Origin: a virus
Direction: 5' to 3' (one strand)
DNA length: 37,186 nucleotides
IMG/VR virus record: IMGVR_UViG_3300025326_000120
Span: 1-37,186 of that record
Position 1 is the first letter of the stretch. The number at the start of each line of letters is the position of its first letter. The notes under the pieces are model-generated. The model was not told the origin of the DNA, made no database searches, and saw only the letters and a program-made list of their open reading frames with translations. The position numbers were made by a program, and so were the translations under genes. This document shows, piece by piece, positions 6,842-13,490 of the stretch.

Positions 6842-7512
6842 CGTAGGTACTCCAATAGGTAGCGCCCTATGTATTCGGTGTAGGCGGGCGGGATGGCCTG
6901 ACTAAGCTCGGCGGCCTTCATCCATCCAATGTCCATGACCTCCTGACCGATTATTTGCGGCAGCACGATGCCGACAGGCTTCCCACGTTCCGAATGCAAT
7001 CGCGCGTAATGGCACTTTTCTTTGGCGATGTCGCGCACCTTGGAACCGTAAACGCCAGCCGTCATAGTCCCGTGACGACATGGGCCGGGAGCCAGTAATG
7101 CGAAGCTGGTTTCAAAGCATCGATGGCGCCGTAACTCGTATCCGCTCTTCGATTTCAGGCCGAATTGACTACCGCAGAGAATCAAGGGCGTTATTAGCGG
7201 AGCGCCAACTACGTTTTCGATGATCCACGGCACACCGGCAGCCGACAGGCGTTCGCGTACCGGGCCGACAAGATCGAGATGACCGGCGCGGAAGTTCCGC
7301 ATCGTATTGAGTGACGAATAGATTTGGCACGGCGGGCTTGCGTGGATCGCATCGAAGCCGTCAAGGGGGTACGTCATCGCGTCGGCCTCGACGAACGTGA
7401 ACGGATACCGCGGCTGCGGCTTGATATCCACGCCCACGATGTCCGTGAAGCCAGCGCGGCTGTAACCCATCGCTGCACCGCCCGCACCGCAGAACAAGTC
7501 GAGGAGCCTCAC
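6838..7512 (-). CDS. C5-cytosine DNA methyltransferase
   Basis: A 224-residue protein beginning VRLLDLFCGAGGAAMGY from GTG 7512 (GTGA overlap). It has motif I FCGAGG at 7 to 12, motif II VGVDI at 26 to 30, a FVEADAM segment, catalytic motif IV SPPCQ at 59 to 63 with Cys62, and motif VI IIENV at 97 to 101. Later blocks include the ILCGSQFGL strand and PQIIGQEVMDIGWM, replacing a large target-recognition domain; the enzyme is short for its class. It transfers a methyl group to cytosine C5, presumably to protect phage DNA. GC content is locally lower than in the flanking genes, hinting at separate acquisition. Confidence 0.88.
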   Translation of the reverse strand: MRLLDLFCGAGGAAMGYSRAGFTDIVGVDIKPQPRYPFTFVEADAMTYPLDGFDAIHASPPCQIYSSLNTMRNFRAGHLDLVGPVRERLSAAGVPWIIENVVGAPLITPLILCGSQFGLKSKSGYELRRHRCFETSFALLAPGPCRHGTMTAGVYGSKVRDIAKEKCHYARLHSERGKPVGIVLPQIIGQEVMDIGWMKAAELSQAIPPAYTEYIGRYLLEYLR

Positions 7513-7730
7513 AGCATCGCCTCTTGCCCTGCCAGCGGCCGTCGCTCGCCCTCCTCCAGCAGCAGCGCGAGCCTCCGGTTCCCGACGCCCGCCGTCACCG
7601 CCGCGTGCCGTTCCTGCCTGCACATCTCGCACAGGGCCGCGATGCGCGAGTGAGCCGGTACTGACCAGCCGCCATCGAATCGGACCCCGGTGCAGTGCAT
7701 GTGAACCGGCATGGAGCCGTCGAGCCTCAA
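7509..7730 (-). CDS. Small hypothetical protein with CxxC
   Basis: A 73-residue protein read from TTG 7730, where TTGA overlaps the preceding stop; an ATG seven codons later (MPVHMHCTG) is an alternative start. It has HC near residue 12, CEMC near residue 34, and a basic-acidic tail (LLLEEGERRPLAGQ). Two cysteines and several histidines may bind one zinc. Family unknown; the TTG start is inferred from the chain of overlapping genes. Confidence 0.55.
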   Translation of the reverse strand: MRLDGSMPVHMHCTGVRFDGGWSVPAHSRIAALCEMCRQERHAAVTAGVGNRRLALLLEEGERRPLAGQEAML

Positions 7731-7834
7731 GGCCCGCCACGTCGAACACGACGGGCAGTGGCCGTACTCCGGACGTTGACCAACGCGGCCGTGCAGGCAC
7801 AGTCCGGGCAGTGGCAGCGGTAAGTACGGTTCAT
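7727..7834 (-). CDS. Very small Cys-rich protein (35 residues)
   Basis: A 35-codon frame starting MNRTYRCHCPDCAC at ATG 7834. It has four cysteines and a histidine in the first 15 residues and a very basic C-terminus (TARRVRRGGP). Its ATG overlaps the upstream stop (ATGA) and its stop overlaps the next start (TTGA). That double fit and the zinc-knuckle pattern are the only evidence that it is a gene. Confidence 0.55.
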   Translation of the reverse strand: MNRTYRCHCPDCACTAALVNVRSTATARRVRRGGP

Positions 7835-7962
7835 CGCGCTGCCAGCCAGCCGGTGAGCGTCAACGTGACCCGCGTGTCGAGGTAGCAGTTACGGCACAGC
7901 CTGTCGCCGTACAGGCGCCGGACTGACAGATGGCACTTGGCGCAGCGGTGGAGGGGTTTCAT
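7831..7962 (-). CDS. Small zinc-ribbon protein (43 residues)
   Basis: A 43-residue protein starting MKPLHRCAKCHLSVRR, with CAKC at 7 to 10 and CRNC about 18 residues later, a clean two-knuckle zinc ribbon with basic residues between. ATG 7962 overlaps the upstream HTH gene's stop as ATGA. It may be a nucleic-acid-binding or protein-interaction module; no partner is evident. Confidence 0.68.
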   Translation of the reverse strand: MKPLHRCAKCHLSVRRLYGDRLCRNCYLDTRVTLTLTGWLAAR

Positions 7963-8309
7963 GACGTCGCCCCGTTCCGTCGTCGCAGGCCATTCCGGAG
8001 AGCGAGCTGGCTCACCGCCTGATTGGTCACGCCGTACTCGCGGGCGATCGCGGTCCACGTTAGCGAAGGATCGGCCTGCATCCGAGCGAGCATCGCCATC
8101 GACCGTTCCCGTGAGACTGGCGGCATGGGTCGGGGCGCCAGCGCCCTGCTGACCGCCTCCGCCTCGCCGATCCGCAGCCACCTGTACCCGGTCCGGTACG
8201 GGACGCCGGTCCTGCCGCACGCCTCGCGGATGCCGACCTTGTGGACGAGCCGCAAGAACCGGCGAATCGTCGCCTCTGGCCACCGGAAGCCGCGCCTATT
8301 GCCGGCCAT
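7959..8309 (-). CDS. Helix-turn-helix DNA-binding protein
   Basis: A 116-residue basic protein with two HTH-like regions. The first, residues about 13 to 48, runs ATIRRFLRLVHKVGIREACGRTGVPYRTGYRWL, resembling transposase or terminase-type HTH domains. The second, residues 82 to 106, runs LTWTAIAREYGVTNQAVSQLALRNGL. ATG 8309 lies 14 bases inside the end of the preceding gene. It likely binds DNA as a regulator or adaptor; operator unknown. Confidence 0.7.
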   Translation of the reverse strand: MAGNRRGFRWPEATIRRFLRLVHKVGIREACGRTGVPYRTGYRWLRIGEAEAVSRALAPRPMPPVSRERSMAMLARMQADPSLTWTAIAREYGVTNQAVSQLALRNGLRRRNGATS

Positions 8310-8529
8310 CGGCGGCCTTCTCGGCGTCCGCGATCACCGTTGCCATTGGGGTGAACGAGACCGCGTACTCCCCGCCCTCGGCCAGCCTCTGGAGGTCCGC
8401 GGCGTGGGCGATTATCTGGAACGGGATCGAGAGCTTCACCGATCCCTGGCCCGCAGACCCCTTGCGGCGTCGGCTGTTGAAGTCGATCTGGGGCTTCTCG
8501 ACCGTGACGCGCTCGAAGCGGATGATCAC
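8296..8529 (-). CDS. Hypothetical beta-rich protein
   Basis: A 77-residue protein read from GTG 8529 (VIIRFERVTVEKPQ), which overlaps the helicase loader's stop as GTGA; the longer open frame starts inside that gene. It looks beta-stranded at the start, has a basic stretch NSRRRKGSAGQG near residue 17, then SVKLSIPFQIIAHAADLQRLAEGGEYAVSF. No family is recognised. Position beside the replication genes suggests a DNA-related role, but nothing in the sequence proves it. Confidence 0.62.
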   Translation of the reverse strand: MIIRFERVTVEKPQIDFNSRRRKGSAGQGSVKLSIPFQIIAHAADLQRLAEGGEYAVSFTPMATVIADAEKAADGRQ

Positions 8530-9278
8530 GACTCCTCCCTCTGGCTCTCGCCTGGCATCGTTATCCATGCGCCGTCCTGCATGATCCGGTCGACCACCCT
8601 CACCCCGGCGTAACTCGCAAGCTCATCCCGTAGCAGGTTCGTAGTGAGCAGGCTGCCGAGGTCGCGCCGATAGCGGCCATCGAACAGGGCTTCCAGTTGG
8701 CTTCGCATCCACGGCGACCCGTCCTTGCCGCCGAAGCCGATGTCGTCGAAGGCGAGACGCGGAGCCTCGATCAGGTGGGCCATGTGCCGTTCTCTCACGT
8801 CGTTGGAAATGTCGAAGTTCTTGACCTGTCGCTCGAAGTCGGGACCGGACACATATGCCGGCCGCGCGTTCCTCAGGCCCAACTCGTAGACAGCGGCCTT
8901 CGCCAGATGCGTTTTGCCGACACCGATCGGTCCGCAGAGCACAAGGCTCGCCAGATCGCCAGCGATCCACTCGCGCACCTTCTGGCTTGCCAACGCCGCG
9001 GCCTCCCGTGCCTTGCGATCAGGTTGCCGGTTGACGTCGAAGGTGCCGAGATCCTCGATGCGTTCGTTCTCGGCGAAGCCGAGCCCGCGCAGGAAGTTCC
9101 AGCGTGAACAACCGTGGCAGGCTCGCCATCGCGGAAAGCCCTCGTGATCCTTGCCGGGCAGGACCAGCCAGGTTGCGCCGCCGCAGACGTGGCACTCAGG
9201 TTTCGTATCGGGAGGAGTCTGCGAAACCGCCTGCGCGTCCGGCTTCAATCGATGAAACATGCCCTTGAGACTTTCCAT
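8526..9278 (-). CDS. DnaC/IstB-like AAA+ helicase loader
   Basis: A 250-residue protein. The N-terminus carries a zinc ribbon (CHVC at 29 to 32, CHGC at 54 to 57). The AAA+ core has Walker A CGPIGVGKTHL at 115 to 125, Walker B RLAFDDIGFGG at 174 to 184 and sensor I LLTTNL at 210 to 215, then DELASYAGVRVVDRIMQDG, the arginine-finger and lid region of DnaC-type loaders. These proteins load a replicative helicase at an origin. It follows the winged-helix replication protein with an 83-base overlap; an internal ATG (residue 7) would shorten this slightly. Confidence 0.87.
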   Translation of the reverse strand: MESLKGMFHRLKPDAQAVSQTPPDTKPECHVCGGATWLVLPGKDHEGFPRWRACHGCSRWNFLRGLGFAENERIEDLGTFDVNRQPDRKAREAAALASQKVREWIAGDLASLVLCGPIGVGKTHLAKAAVYELGLRNARPAYVSGPDFERQVKNFDISNDVRERHMAHLIEAPRLAFDDIGFGGKDGSPWMRSQLEALFDGRYRRDLGSLLTTNLLRDELASYAGVRVVDRIMQDGAWITMPGESQREES

Positions 9279-9960
9279 TCCCGTTCATTCCCTCCCGAGA
9301 CAGCCAGTTGAAAAATGTCAGGTCGATGCGCTTATAACCGCGCCTATTCGACGGCGACCACTTGATCGATTCCCATTTCGCAGCGAGCGCAGTCGATGCC
9401 TCAGCCAGTCGGTGCGTCGTAAATACGCCGCTCTTGACGCGCTCAATCAATCTCGTTTCTGCGTCACGATTCAAGTCGTAACTAGGTGCGGTGCGTAAAT
9501 TCGTGAGCCACGCGGGTATCTCACTTACTGATTCCTCCGAAGCCTTTTCTTCTCCCGGAGAGAACAGAGAACTCTGAGAAGACAAAGACAGGGGGGCAAG
9601 ATCTGCGCGCACGCGAGGCTCAAGGGCTTTTTCTGCACCGCCAGATACGAGACTGCGTATATCGTGCGGGGTTTCATCTGGAAACTGCGTACTTGGTGCG
9701 GGGTTTCTGTCCAGCACTCGGAACCGCGCCGAGGAATTGGGGCCAGATCGGAACGGTGTGATTGTTTCGATGAAACCCTTGTGTTCAAGGGCGACAATGC
9801 CGTAGCGAATCGAAGTGCGCCGCAACCCGGTCCAGTCCTCAATATCCACGGCGGTAGTCACGACCTCACCGTCACGGTTCTTGTGGCGCAGCATGAACAC
9901 CGCCAGCCACTTTGCGGGTAGCGAAAGATTGGACTTTGCGACAACATCAACCCGTTTCAT
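9196..9960 (-). CDS. Winged-helix replication initiator-like protein
   Basis: A 254-residue protein. The N-terminal 80 residues form a winged-helix pattern: SLPAKWLAVFMLRHKN, then VDIEDWTGLRRTSIRYGIVALEHKGFIE, as in phage replication initiators and replisome organisers. A Ser-rich linker (PLSLSSQSSLFSPGE) leads to a C-terminal domain with WLTNLRTAPSYDLNRDAETRLIE and LTFFNWLSRE. ATG 9960 is the first possible start because a TAA lies two codons upstream; no clear Shine-Dalgarno is visible. It directly precedes the helicase loader, and the non-coding block upstream may be its binding region. Confidence 0.72.
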   Translation of the reverse strand: MKRVDVVAKSNLSLPAKWLAVFMLRHKNRDGEVVTTAVDIEDWTGLRRTSIRYGIVALEHKGFIETITPFRSGPNSSARFRVLDRNPAPSTQFPDETPHDIRSLVSGGAEKALEPRVRADLAPLSLSSQSSLFSPGEEKASEESVSEIPAWLTNLRTAPSYDLNRDAETRLIERVKSGVFTTHRLAEASTALAAKWESIKWSPSNRRGYKRIDLTFFNWLSREGMNGNGKSQGHVSSIEAGRAGGFADSSRYET

Positions 9961-10130
9961 TTGTTAGCGACAAAGCCCCGAAGAAAACCCCTTAGACGCA
10001 AATCGCCCCCAGATGAACCCGACCCTTTGCGAGAGTGTCCGGTAGCGTTCTGGGGGCGACTGCTGCGGGCTGTGAGCCCGCCGGTTAACCGACTACGATC
10101 TTACGCTAAACCCGAACACTCTCGCGGTCG
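9961..10130. other. Non-coding block with inverted repeats, candidate replication origin or control region
   Basis: No gene is supported here. The block lies just upstream of the replication initiator gene. It has a widely spaced inverted repeat (10029 to 10042 and 10112 to 10125), a perfect short hairpin GCGGGCT-GTG-AGCCCGC (10065 to 10081) and a perfect palindrome CGGTTAACCG (10082 to 10091). Such symmetry beside an initiator and helicase loader fits an origin or a regulatory site. No promoter could be assigned with confidence. Confidence 0.5.
10029..10125. repeat. Inverted repeat, 14-base arms with one mismatch
   Basis: The left arm GCGAGAGTGTCCGG (10029 to 10042) is matched by the right arm CCGAACACTCTCGC (10112 to 10125), reverse-complementary except at one base. 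The hairpin and palindrome described for the surrounding block lie between the arms, giving the whole 97 bases a nested symmetrical layout. Confidence 0.75.
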
Positions 10131-10181
10131 CTACACTACCGCTGCCGCGCCGCGACCGTCAAGGTACTTTCGTACTCTCAT
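10131..10181 (-). CDS. Possible micro-ORF after the ERF gene (16 residues)
   Basis: A 16-codon frame starting MRVRKYLDGRG whose ATG overlaps the ERF stop as ATGA. It follows the same overlap rule as the verified neighbours and is basic at its start. Nothing else supports it, and it may be chance. Confidence 0.25.
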   Translation of the reverse strand: MRVRKYLDGRGAAAVV

Positions 10182-11068
10182 ACCGGCCTCGTGTTCTCTG
10201 CCGTGGCCGGGGGCATGCCGCCCCAGCCCAGATCGCCCTGCTTGTCGTTGGCCTGCTGATCGAGGCCAGGCATGGGCGCGAGCTCGCACACGATTCGATT
10301 GCCGTTGACCGTGCGCCAGTGGCCCTTCTTGCCGGTGTTGCCGATCGGGACCAGGACGGCCTTGTGCTCTGGGCAGACGCCGTGCGGGGCCATCGCGGTG
10401 TTCAAGGGCATCGGCGTGCGATCGCGGGCGATCTCGGCGGCCTGCGCTGCAAGTGACGGCGCTGGCGGTGGCGTGGGCTCGTTCTCTGGCTTGTCGCACC
10501 AGCCGCCGCCGTCGATCTTGTGGGCGGGGTTCCGCATCTTGGCCGACTTGAAGTAGGCGACACCGTGATCGGGGCAGATGCCGAAGCCCTTGTCCTCGAT
10601 GTCTCGCTTTGGAGCATCTGGGCGGGCAACTCGTTCCTCGTGGCTGGCGTCGGGGTCCTCGGCGGCGTCGCCGGTCGTCATCATCACGAGCTTCGAGACG
10701 GCCAACTTTTGCGCCGCGGTCATGGCCTTGTTGGTGGCCTTGTCTGACGTGTCGAGCGCCTCACCAACCGTGCGGAAGCTGATCGACGCGCCGTCTGAGC
10801 CGTAGAGGGTCCAGCGCACCGTCATGTGGCACGTCGTCGTGGCGGTGCCGCGGGCAGACTGGCCCTCGGTCCACTCACACGTCTCGACGTCGGGCACCAT
10901 GACGATGCCGCGTTGCGCCATCGCGGGGCGTATCTCGTCCAGCATGTCCATGACCGACGTGTAGGACCACCCCTGGGGGTTGCGCTCGCCCTTCGGCATG
11001 CGGATCGTGTCGGCCATGATCTCGGCGAGATTGGCGATTAGCGGGCCGATTGTGGGCGTGTCTACCAC
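10178..11068 (-). CDS. ERF-family single-strand annealing recombinase with zinc modules
   Basis: A 296-residue protein from GTG 11068, supported by a GGAGG site 7 bases upstream. The N-terminal domain has the ERF pattern: LIANLAEIMADTIRMPKGERN, WSYTSVMDMLDEIRPAMAQRGIVMVP (residues 34 to 59), SFRTVGEALDTSDKATNKAMTAAQKLAVSKLV (98 to 128) and TTGDAAEDPD. ERF proteins anneal complementary single strands in phage recombination. The C-terminal half carries two similar Cys/His units, C165-x2-H168...H183...C191 and C232-x2-H235...H250...C261, probably zinc-binding, which is unusual for the family. It works naturally with RusA at 2471 to 2929. Confidence 0.88.
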   Translation of the reverse strand: MVDTPTIGPLIANLAEIMADTIRMPKGERNPQGWSYTSVMDMLDEIRPAMAQRGIVMVPDVETCEWTEGQSARGTATTTCHMTVRWTLYGSDGASISFRTVGEALDTSDKATNKAMTAAQKLAVSKLVMMTTGDAAEDPDASHEERVARPDAPKRDIEDKGFGICPDHGVAYFKSAKMRNPAHKIDGGGWCDKPENEPTPPPAPSLAAQAAEIARDRTPMPLNTAMAPHGVCPEHKAVLVPIGNTGKKGHWRTVNGNRIVCELAPMPGLDQQANDKQGDLGWGGMPPATAENTRPV

Positions 11069-11367
11069 GGCAGTTCCTCCGCTCCGAATCCAAGAATGAC
11101 CCATCCACCCGCCAACCCTGGAGTCACCTTGTCGTGGGTGGGATTGAAGAACGGGCCAGCGAGGATGTACGTGATGGACTCCGATAGCTCGCGGCCGGTG
11201 TAGCCCTTCTCTGGCGACCACTCACGCAACCGAATACGGTCGCCGACTCGGTAGCCGCGGTCATCGAAGCGCAGGTCGAAGGGCTTGCGACCGTCACGGA
11301 CCGCCTCGAAGTATTCGGGCCAGCACTTGACCTCGTGATCTGTTGACGGGAGGGGCGCGGTGGTCAC
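11062..11367 (-). CDS. DUF3850-like (ASCH/PUA-fold) protein
   Basis: A 101-residue protein from GTG 11367 (GTGA overlap). It has HEVKCWPEYFEAVRDGRKPFDLRFDDRGYRVGDRIRLREW in residues 11 to 50; the pattern of H-x-x-K, P-x-x-F, G-x-K and F-x-x-R-x-x-D-R-G-Y-x-V-G-D marks DUF3850, a phage relative of ASCH domains thought to bind nucleic acid or nucleotides. YTGRELSESITYIL follows as expected. It precedes the ERF gene with a short overlap. Confidence 0.8.
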   Translation of the reverse strand: MTTAPLPSTDHEVKCWPEYFEAVRDGRKPFDLRFDDRGYRVGDRIRLREWSPEKGYTGRELSESITYILAGPFFNPTHDKVTPGLAGGWVILGFGAEELPW

Positions 11368-11816
11368 GGCTTCACCCCTTCAACCACGAGCTGCGGGTCT
11401 GCTCGTACACAGTTGCGATCGAGCGCGTCGCGGAACTTGTCGCCTCTGCGCTTGATCGAGTTGGCGACCACGCCGTCGATGCGATCGGCGGCCGTGCCTG
11501 AACCCTGGCAGGCGCGGCACTGCTCGCCGTGGACGATCAGCTTGTCGAGCGCCTCGGGCTCAAGGATTTCCCCCAGCGCGGCGCGCACCTCGTTGACCAG
11601 GTAGCTGGGTGCGCCGGGCTTGAGCGTGGCCGAGACCTTGCCATCGGTCCACACAGTCGCGCTCTCGGCTTGCATGTAGGCGGTGATCGCGGCGCGTAGC
11701 TCGTAGATGGCCCTCTGCGTCTCGCGGACAGCGGACGCCATGATGAGCAGGTTGTGGACGTGCTCGGCCACGTTGTGCTCGTTGACGACGATCTGGGGCT
11801 GCATGGTGGTTGTCAT
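11364..11816 (-). CDS. Hypothetical protein with zinc motif
   Basis: A 150-residue protein starting MTTTMQPQ at ATG 11816, with GAGG 9 bases upstream; the longer frame would read through the preceding micro-ORF. It is mostly helical (VAEHVHNLLIMASAVRETQRAIYELRAAI), has a VSATLKPGAPSYLVNEVRAALGEIL middle, and a CRACQGSG motif near residue 108 like a DnaJ-type zinc repeat unit. Family unknown. Confidence 0.65.
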   Translation of the reverse strand: MTTTMQPQIVVNEHNVAEHVHNLLIMASAVRETQRAIYELRAAITAYMQAESATVWTDGKVSATLKPGAPSYLVNEVRAALGEILEPEALDKLIVHGEQCRACQGSGTAADRIDGVVANSIKRRGDKFRDALDRNCVRADPQLVVEGVKP

Positions 11817-11875
11817 CGGGAGTACCTCGTCGCATGAATACAGCGTCCGTAGCGACCACATTTAGGGCACGGCAT
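11813..11875 (-). CDS. Possible zinc-knuckle micro-protein (20 residues)
   Basis: A 20-codon frame, MPCPKCGRYGRC..., whose ATG shares one base with the upstream TGA (TGATG) and whose TGA overlaps the next ATG (ATGA). Three cysteines and a histidine in the first 14 residues mimic a zinc knuckle. The exact junctions at both ends favour real translation, but length makes it uncertain. Confidence 0.4.
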   Translation of the reverse strand: MPCPKCGRYGRCIHATRYSR

Positions 11876-12201
11876 CAAACGACCGCCTCCCCCGTCTTGC
11901 CGCTTGGGGGCTTCCTGATGGCGTCAAGGGCGGCGAGGGCCGCGACGACGGCTTTGGTGGCAAACGGGTCCTCGCGCGCTGCGGCCTCGACCGCCTTCAG
12001 GGCGTCGTACTCATTGACGGCGGTGACGATCAGGGTGGCGTTGGCGGCGTTATTCGGGCCGTGAGTCTCACAGAGCGGCGTGGCGTAGTCGGGCAGCTTC
12101 GACCAGTTGAGCGGCTTGTCGCGGTCCACCAAAACGACGATGTAGTCTGGGAAGCCTTGTAGCATCGCCCACGGTCGCGGTGTGGCCTGTGTGTCTGTCA
12201 T
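11875..12201 (-). CDS. Hypothetical protein (108 residues)
   Basis: A 108-residue protein starting MTDTQATPRPWAMLQGFPD. It has a beta-like YIVVLVDRD, then CETHGPNNAANATLIVTAVNEYDALKAVEAAA, a pattern I associate with phage proteins that begin with an E-T-x-P-R-P-W motif and contain H-x-x-x-N-A-x-x-I-V-x-A-V-N. That family is common in phages and of unknown function. The helical end has AVVAALAALDAIRK. ATG 12201 overlaps the upstream stop as ATGA. Confidence 0.7.
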   Translation of the reverse strand: MTDTQATPRPWAMLQGFPDYIVVLVDRDKPLNWSKLPDYATPLCETHGPNNAANATLIVTAVNEYDALKAVEAAAREDPFATKAVVAALAALDAIRKPPSGKTGEAVV

Positions 12202-12512
12202 GGGGCTGGGGCCTCCTCGGCAACCGTTTCCGGTGCGAATGGGTCAGGTGCCATCAGCGTGTCCTCCCATGTGAGGGCGGCGGCATTCTCGCGGCATGTC
12301 TCGCAGTTGTGGCCGACTATGACCGCCCTCTTCGGCACATACGCCCCTCCGAGGGAATCGCCTACCTGCGCCTCACACCGTCCGCACGAGTAATACCCGA
12401 AGCAATGCGTCTGAATCTGGCTATGCCTTGTCAGGGCGCAGATCACGGCCTTAGCGGTGTCGACGTCTAGTCCGGCTATTCGTTGCTCAACCTCGGCCTT
12501 TGTCACCGTCAT
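12198..12512 (-). CDS. Hypothetical zinc-ribbon protein
   Basis: A 104-residue protein from ATG 12512 (ATGA overlap). The N-terminus is helical (TKAEVEQRIAGLDVDTAKAVICAL). The centre has HCFGYYSCGRCEAQ and, about 25 residues on, HNCETCREN, forming a split zinc ribbon; the tail is acidic and Pro-rich (DPFAPETVAEEAPAP). No family is recognised. Confidence 0.66.
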   Translation of the reverse strand: MTVTKAEVEQRIAGLDVDTAKAVICALTRHSQIQTHCFGYYSCGRCEAQVGDSLGGAYVPKRAVIVGHNCETCRENAAALTWEDTLMAPDPFAPETVAEEAPAP

Positions 12513-12847
12513 AGCCCCTCGTCCCTCATTGCGTCTGCCCTGCGCTCTGCGGCGTCCTCGGCGTCGGCCGAGGTTTCCTCGTCGCACGAGCAGCCAGGCT
12601 CTAGCACGGCGCGTAGTCCCTCGATGGCGGCTAGGAGGCGCTTTTCGTTGGCCTCGGTCCATTCGCGGGTGTCGTCCCATGTGTTCACGACGTCGTAGGC
12701 GACATCGACCAGGTTGGCGATATCGGGCTTCCAGTAGTAGCGCTCAGGGCAGCGGACGTGGTGCTCGCGCTCACCGAACTGGCGCTCGATGTCGGCGCCG
12801 GTCGTGCCGGGGGGCAGGTTCGAGAGATTCGCCGTGAAGCCGTTCAT
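12509..12847 (-). CDS. Hypothetical protein
   Basis: A 112-residue protein starting MNGFTANLSNLPPGTTGADIERQFGE from ATG 12847 (ATGA overlap). An N-terminal L-P-P-G-x-x-x-x-D-I motif like this one is frequent in short phage proteins of unknown function. The middle contains RCPERYYWKPDIANLVDVAYDVV, and the acidic end holds a CSC pair then EETSADAEDAAERRADA. Function unknown. Confidence 0.65.
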   Translation of the reverse strand: MNGFTANLSNLPPGTTGADIERQFGEREHHVRCPERYYWKPDIANLVDVAYDVVNTWDDTREWTEANEKRLLAAIEGLRAVLEPGCSCDEETSADAEDAAERRADAMRDEGL

Positions 12848-13107
12848 CGGGCTTCCTCCGTGGTCGCCGGGGCCGGGGCTTTCGCCGACTCGTTTACGTA
12901 CGCGGTTACGAGGGTTACCCATGCCATCGTGTGGATGTTTGGTTGGCCCGCGAAGATGGACATGACGCCCTCGGCATGTACCGGCGCTATTTCTCGTGCG
13001 TACACCTCGTCCCCGAACTGCGCCCGAAATTCGGCATTGGCCCTGATCTCGGCGTTATTGATGTGGCCGTTGAACACAGCGAAGTAGGCGTCCATGCGCT
13101 CGCTCAC
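12844..13107 (-). CDS. Hypothetical protein (87 residues)
   Basis: An 87-residue protein from GTG 13107 (GTGA overlap). It contains FAVFNGHINNAEIRANAEFRAQFGDEVYAREIAPVH and MAWVTLVTAYVNES. No cysteines, no catalytic signature and no recognised family. It is held in the gene chain by four-base overlaps on both sides. Confidence 0.62.
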   Translation of the reverse strand: MSERMDAYFAVFNGHINNAEIRANAEFRAQFGDEVYAREIAPVHAEGVMSIFAGQPNIHTMAWVTLVTAYVNESAKAPAPATTEEAR

Positions 13108-13490
13108 GCCTCGCCTCCCTTCGCGGGGTGTTCAAAACAGGCGGCGTTGCACTTCGCCGGGGCCGCGTGCGCTTGCTGGGGCCGGAAGGGGGCTGGCGGC
13201 CCTTGAAGCGCGCGCACGGCGGCCCGCAGCGCATCGATTGCGTCACGCGTTGTAAGGTCCGCGTGAGCCAGAACGGTGTCGGCGATCTCGTCGAACTCCG
13301 TGGCGGTGCGCAGGAGGTCCGACAGCGGACGCAGGGGCGCGTCGGCCACGGCGTGCAGGGTCGGGTCGGGGCAGATTGCCTCCGCGAGTCGTTGACGAAT
13401 CGGGCACTCACCCGCGGCGGCGGGGCGGTCGTGGCCGAAACAACTACAGACAGCGGCGTGCAGGTGCTCGACACGGCGAGCGAGGGTCAT
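13104..13490 (-). CDS. Hypothetical Cys-containing protein
   Basis: A 128-residue protein starting MTLARRVEHLHAAVCSCFGHD. It has CSC-x4-D near residue 15, C-P-I near 29, CPD near 40, a helical middle (PLSDLLRTATEFDEIADTVLAHADLTTRDAIDALRAAV) and CNAACFEH at the end. The terminal Cys/His group may bind zinc. ATG 13490 overlaps the upstream stop. Family unknown. Confidence 0.64.
   Translation of the reverse strand: MTLARRVEHLHAAVCSCFGHDRPAAAGECPIRQRLAEAICPDPTLHAVADAPLRPLSDLLRTATEFDEIADTVLAHADLTTRDAIDALRAAVRALQGPPAPFRPQQAHAAPAKCNAACFEHPAKGGEA

Noticed and set aside
10595-10840. Rightward frames over the ERF gene (10520 to 10805)
   Set aside because: These are antisense to the conserved ERF domain and have no supporting start signal.
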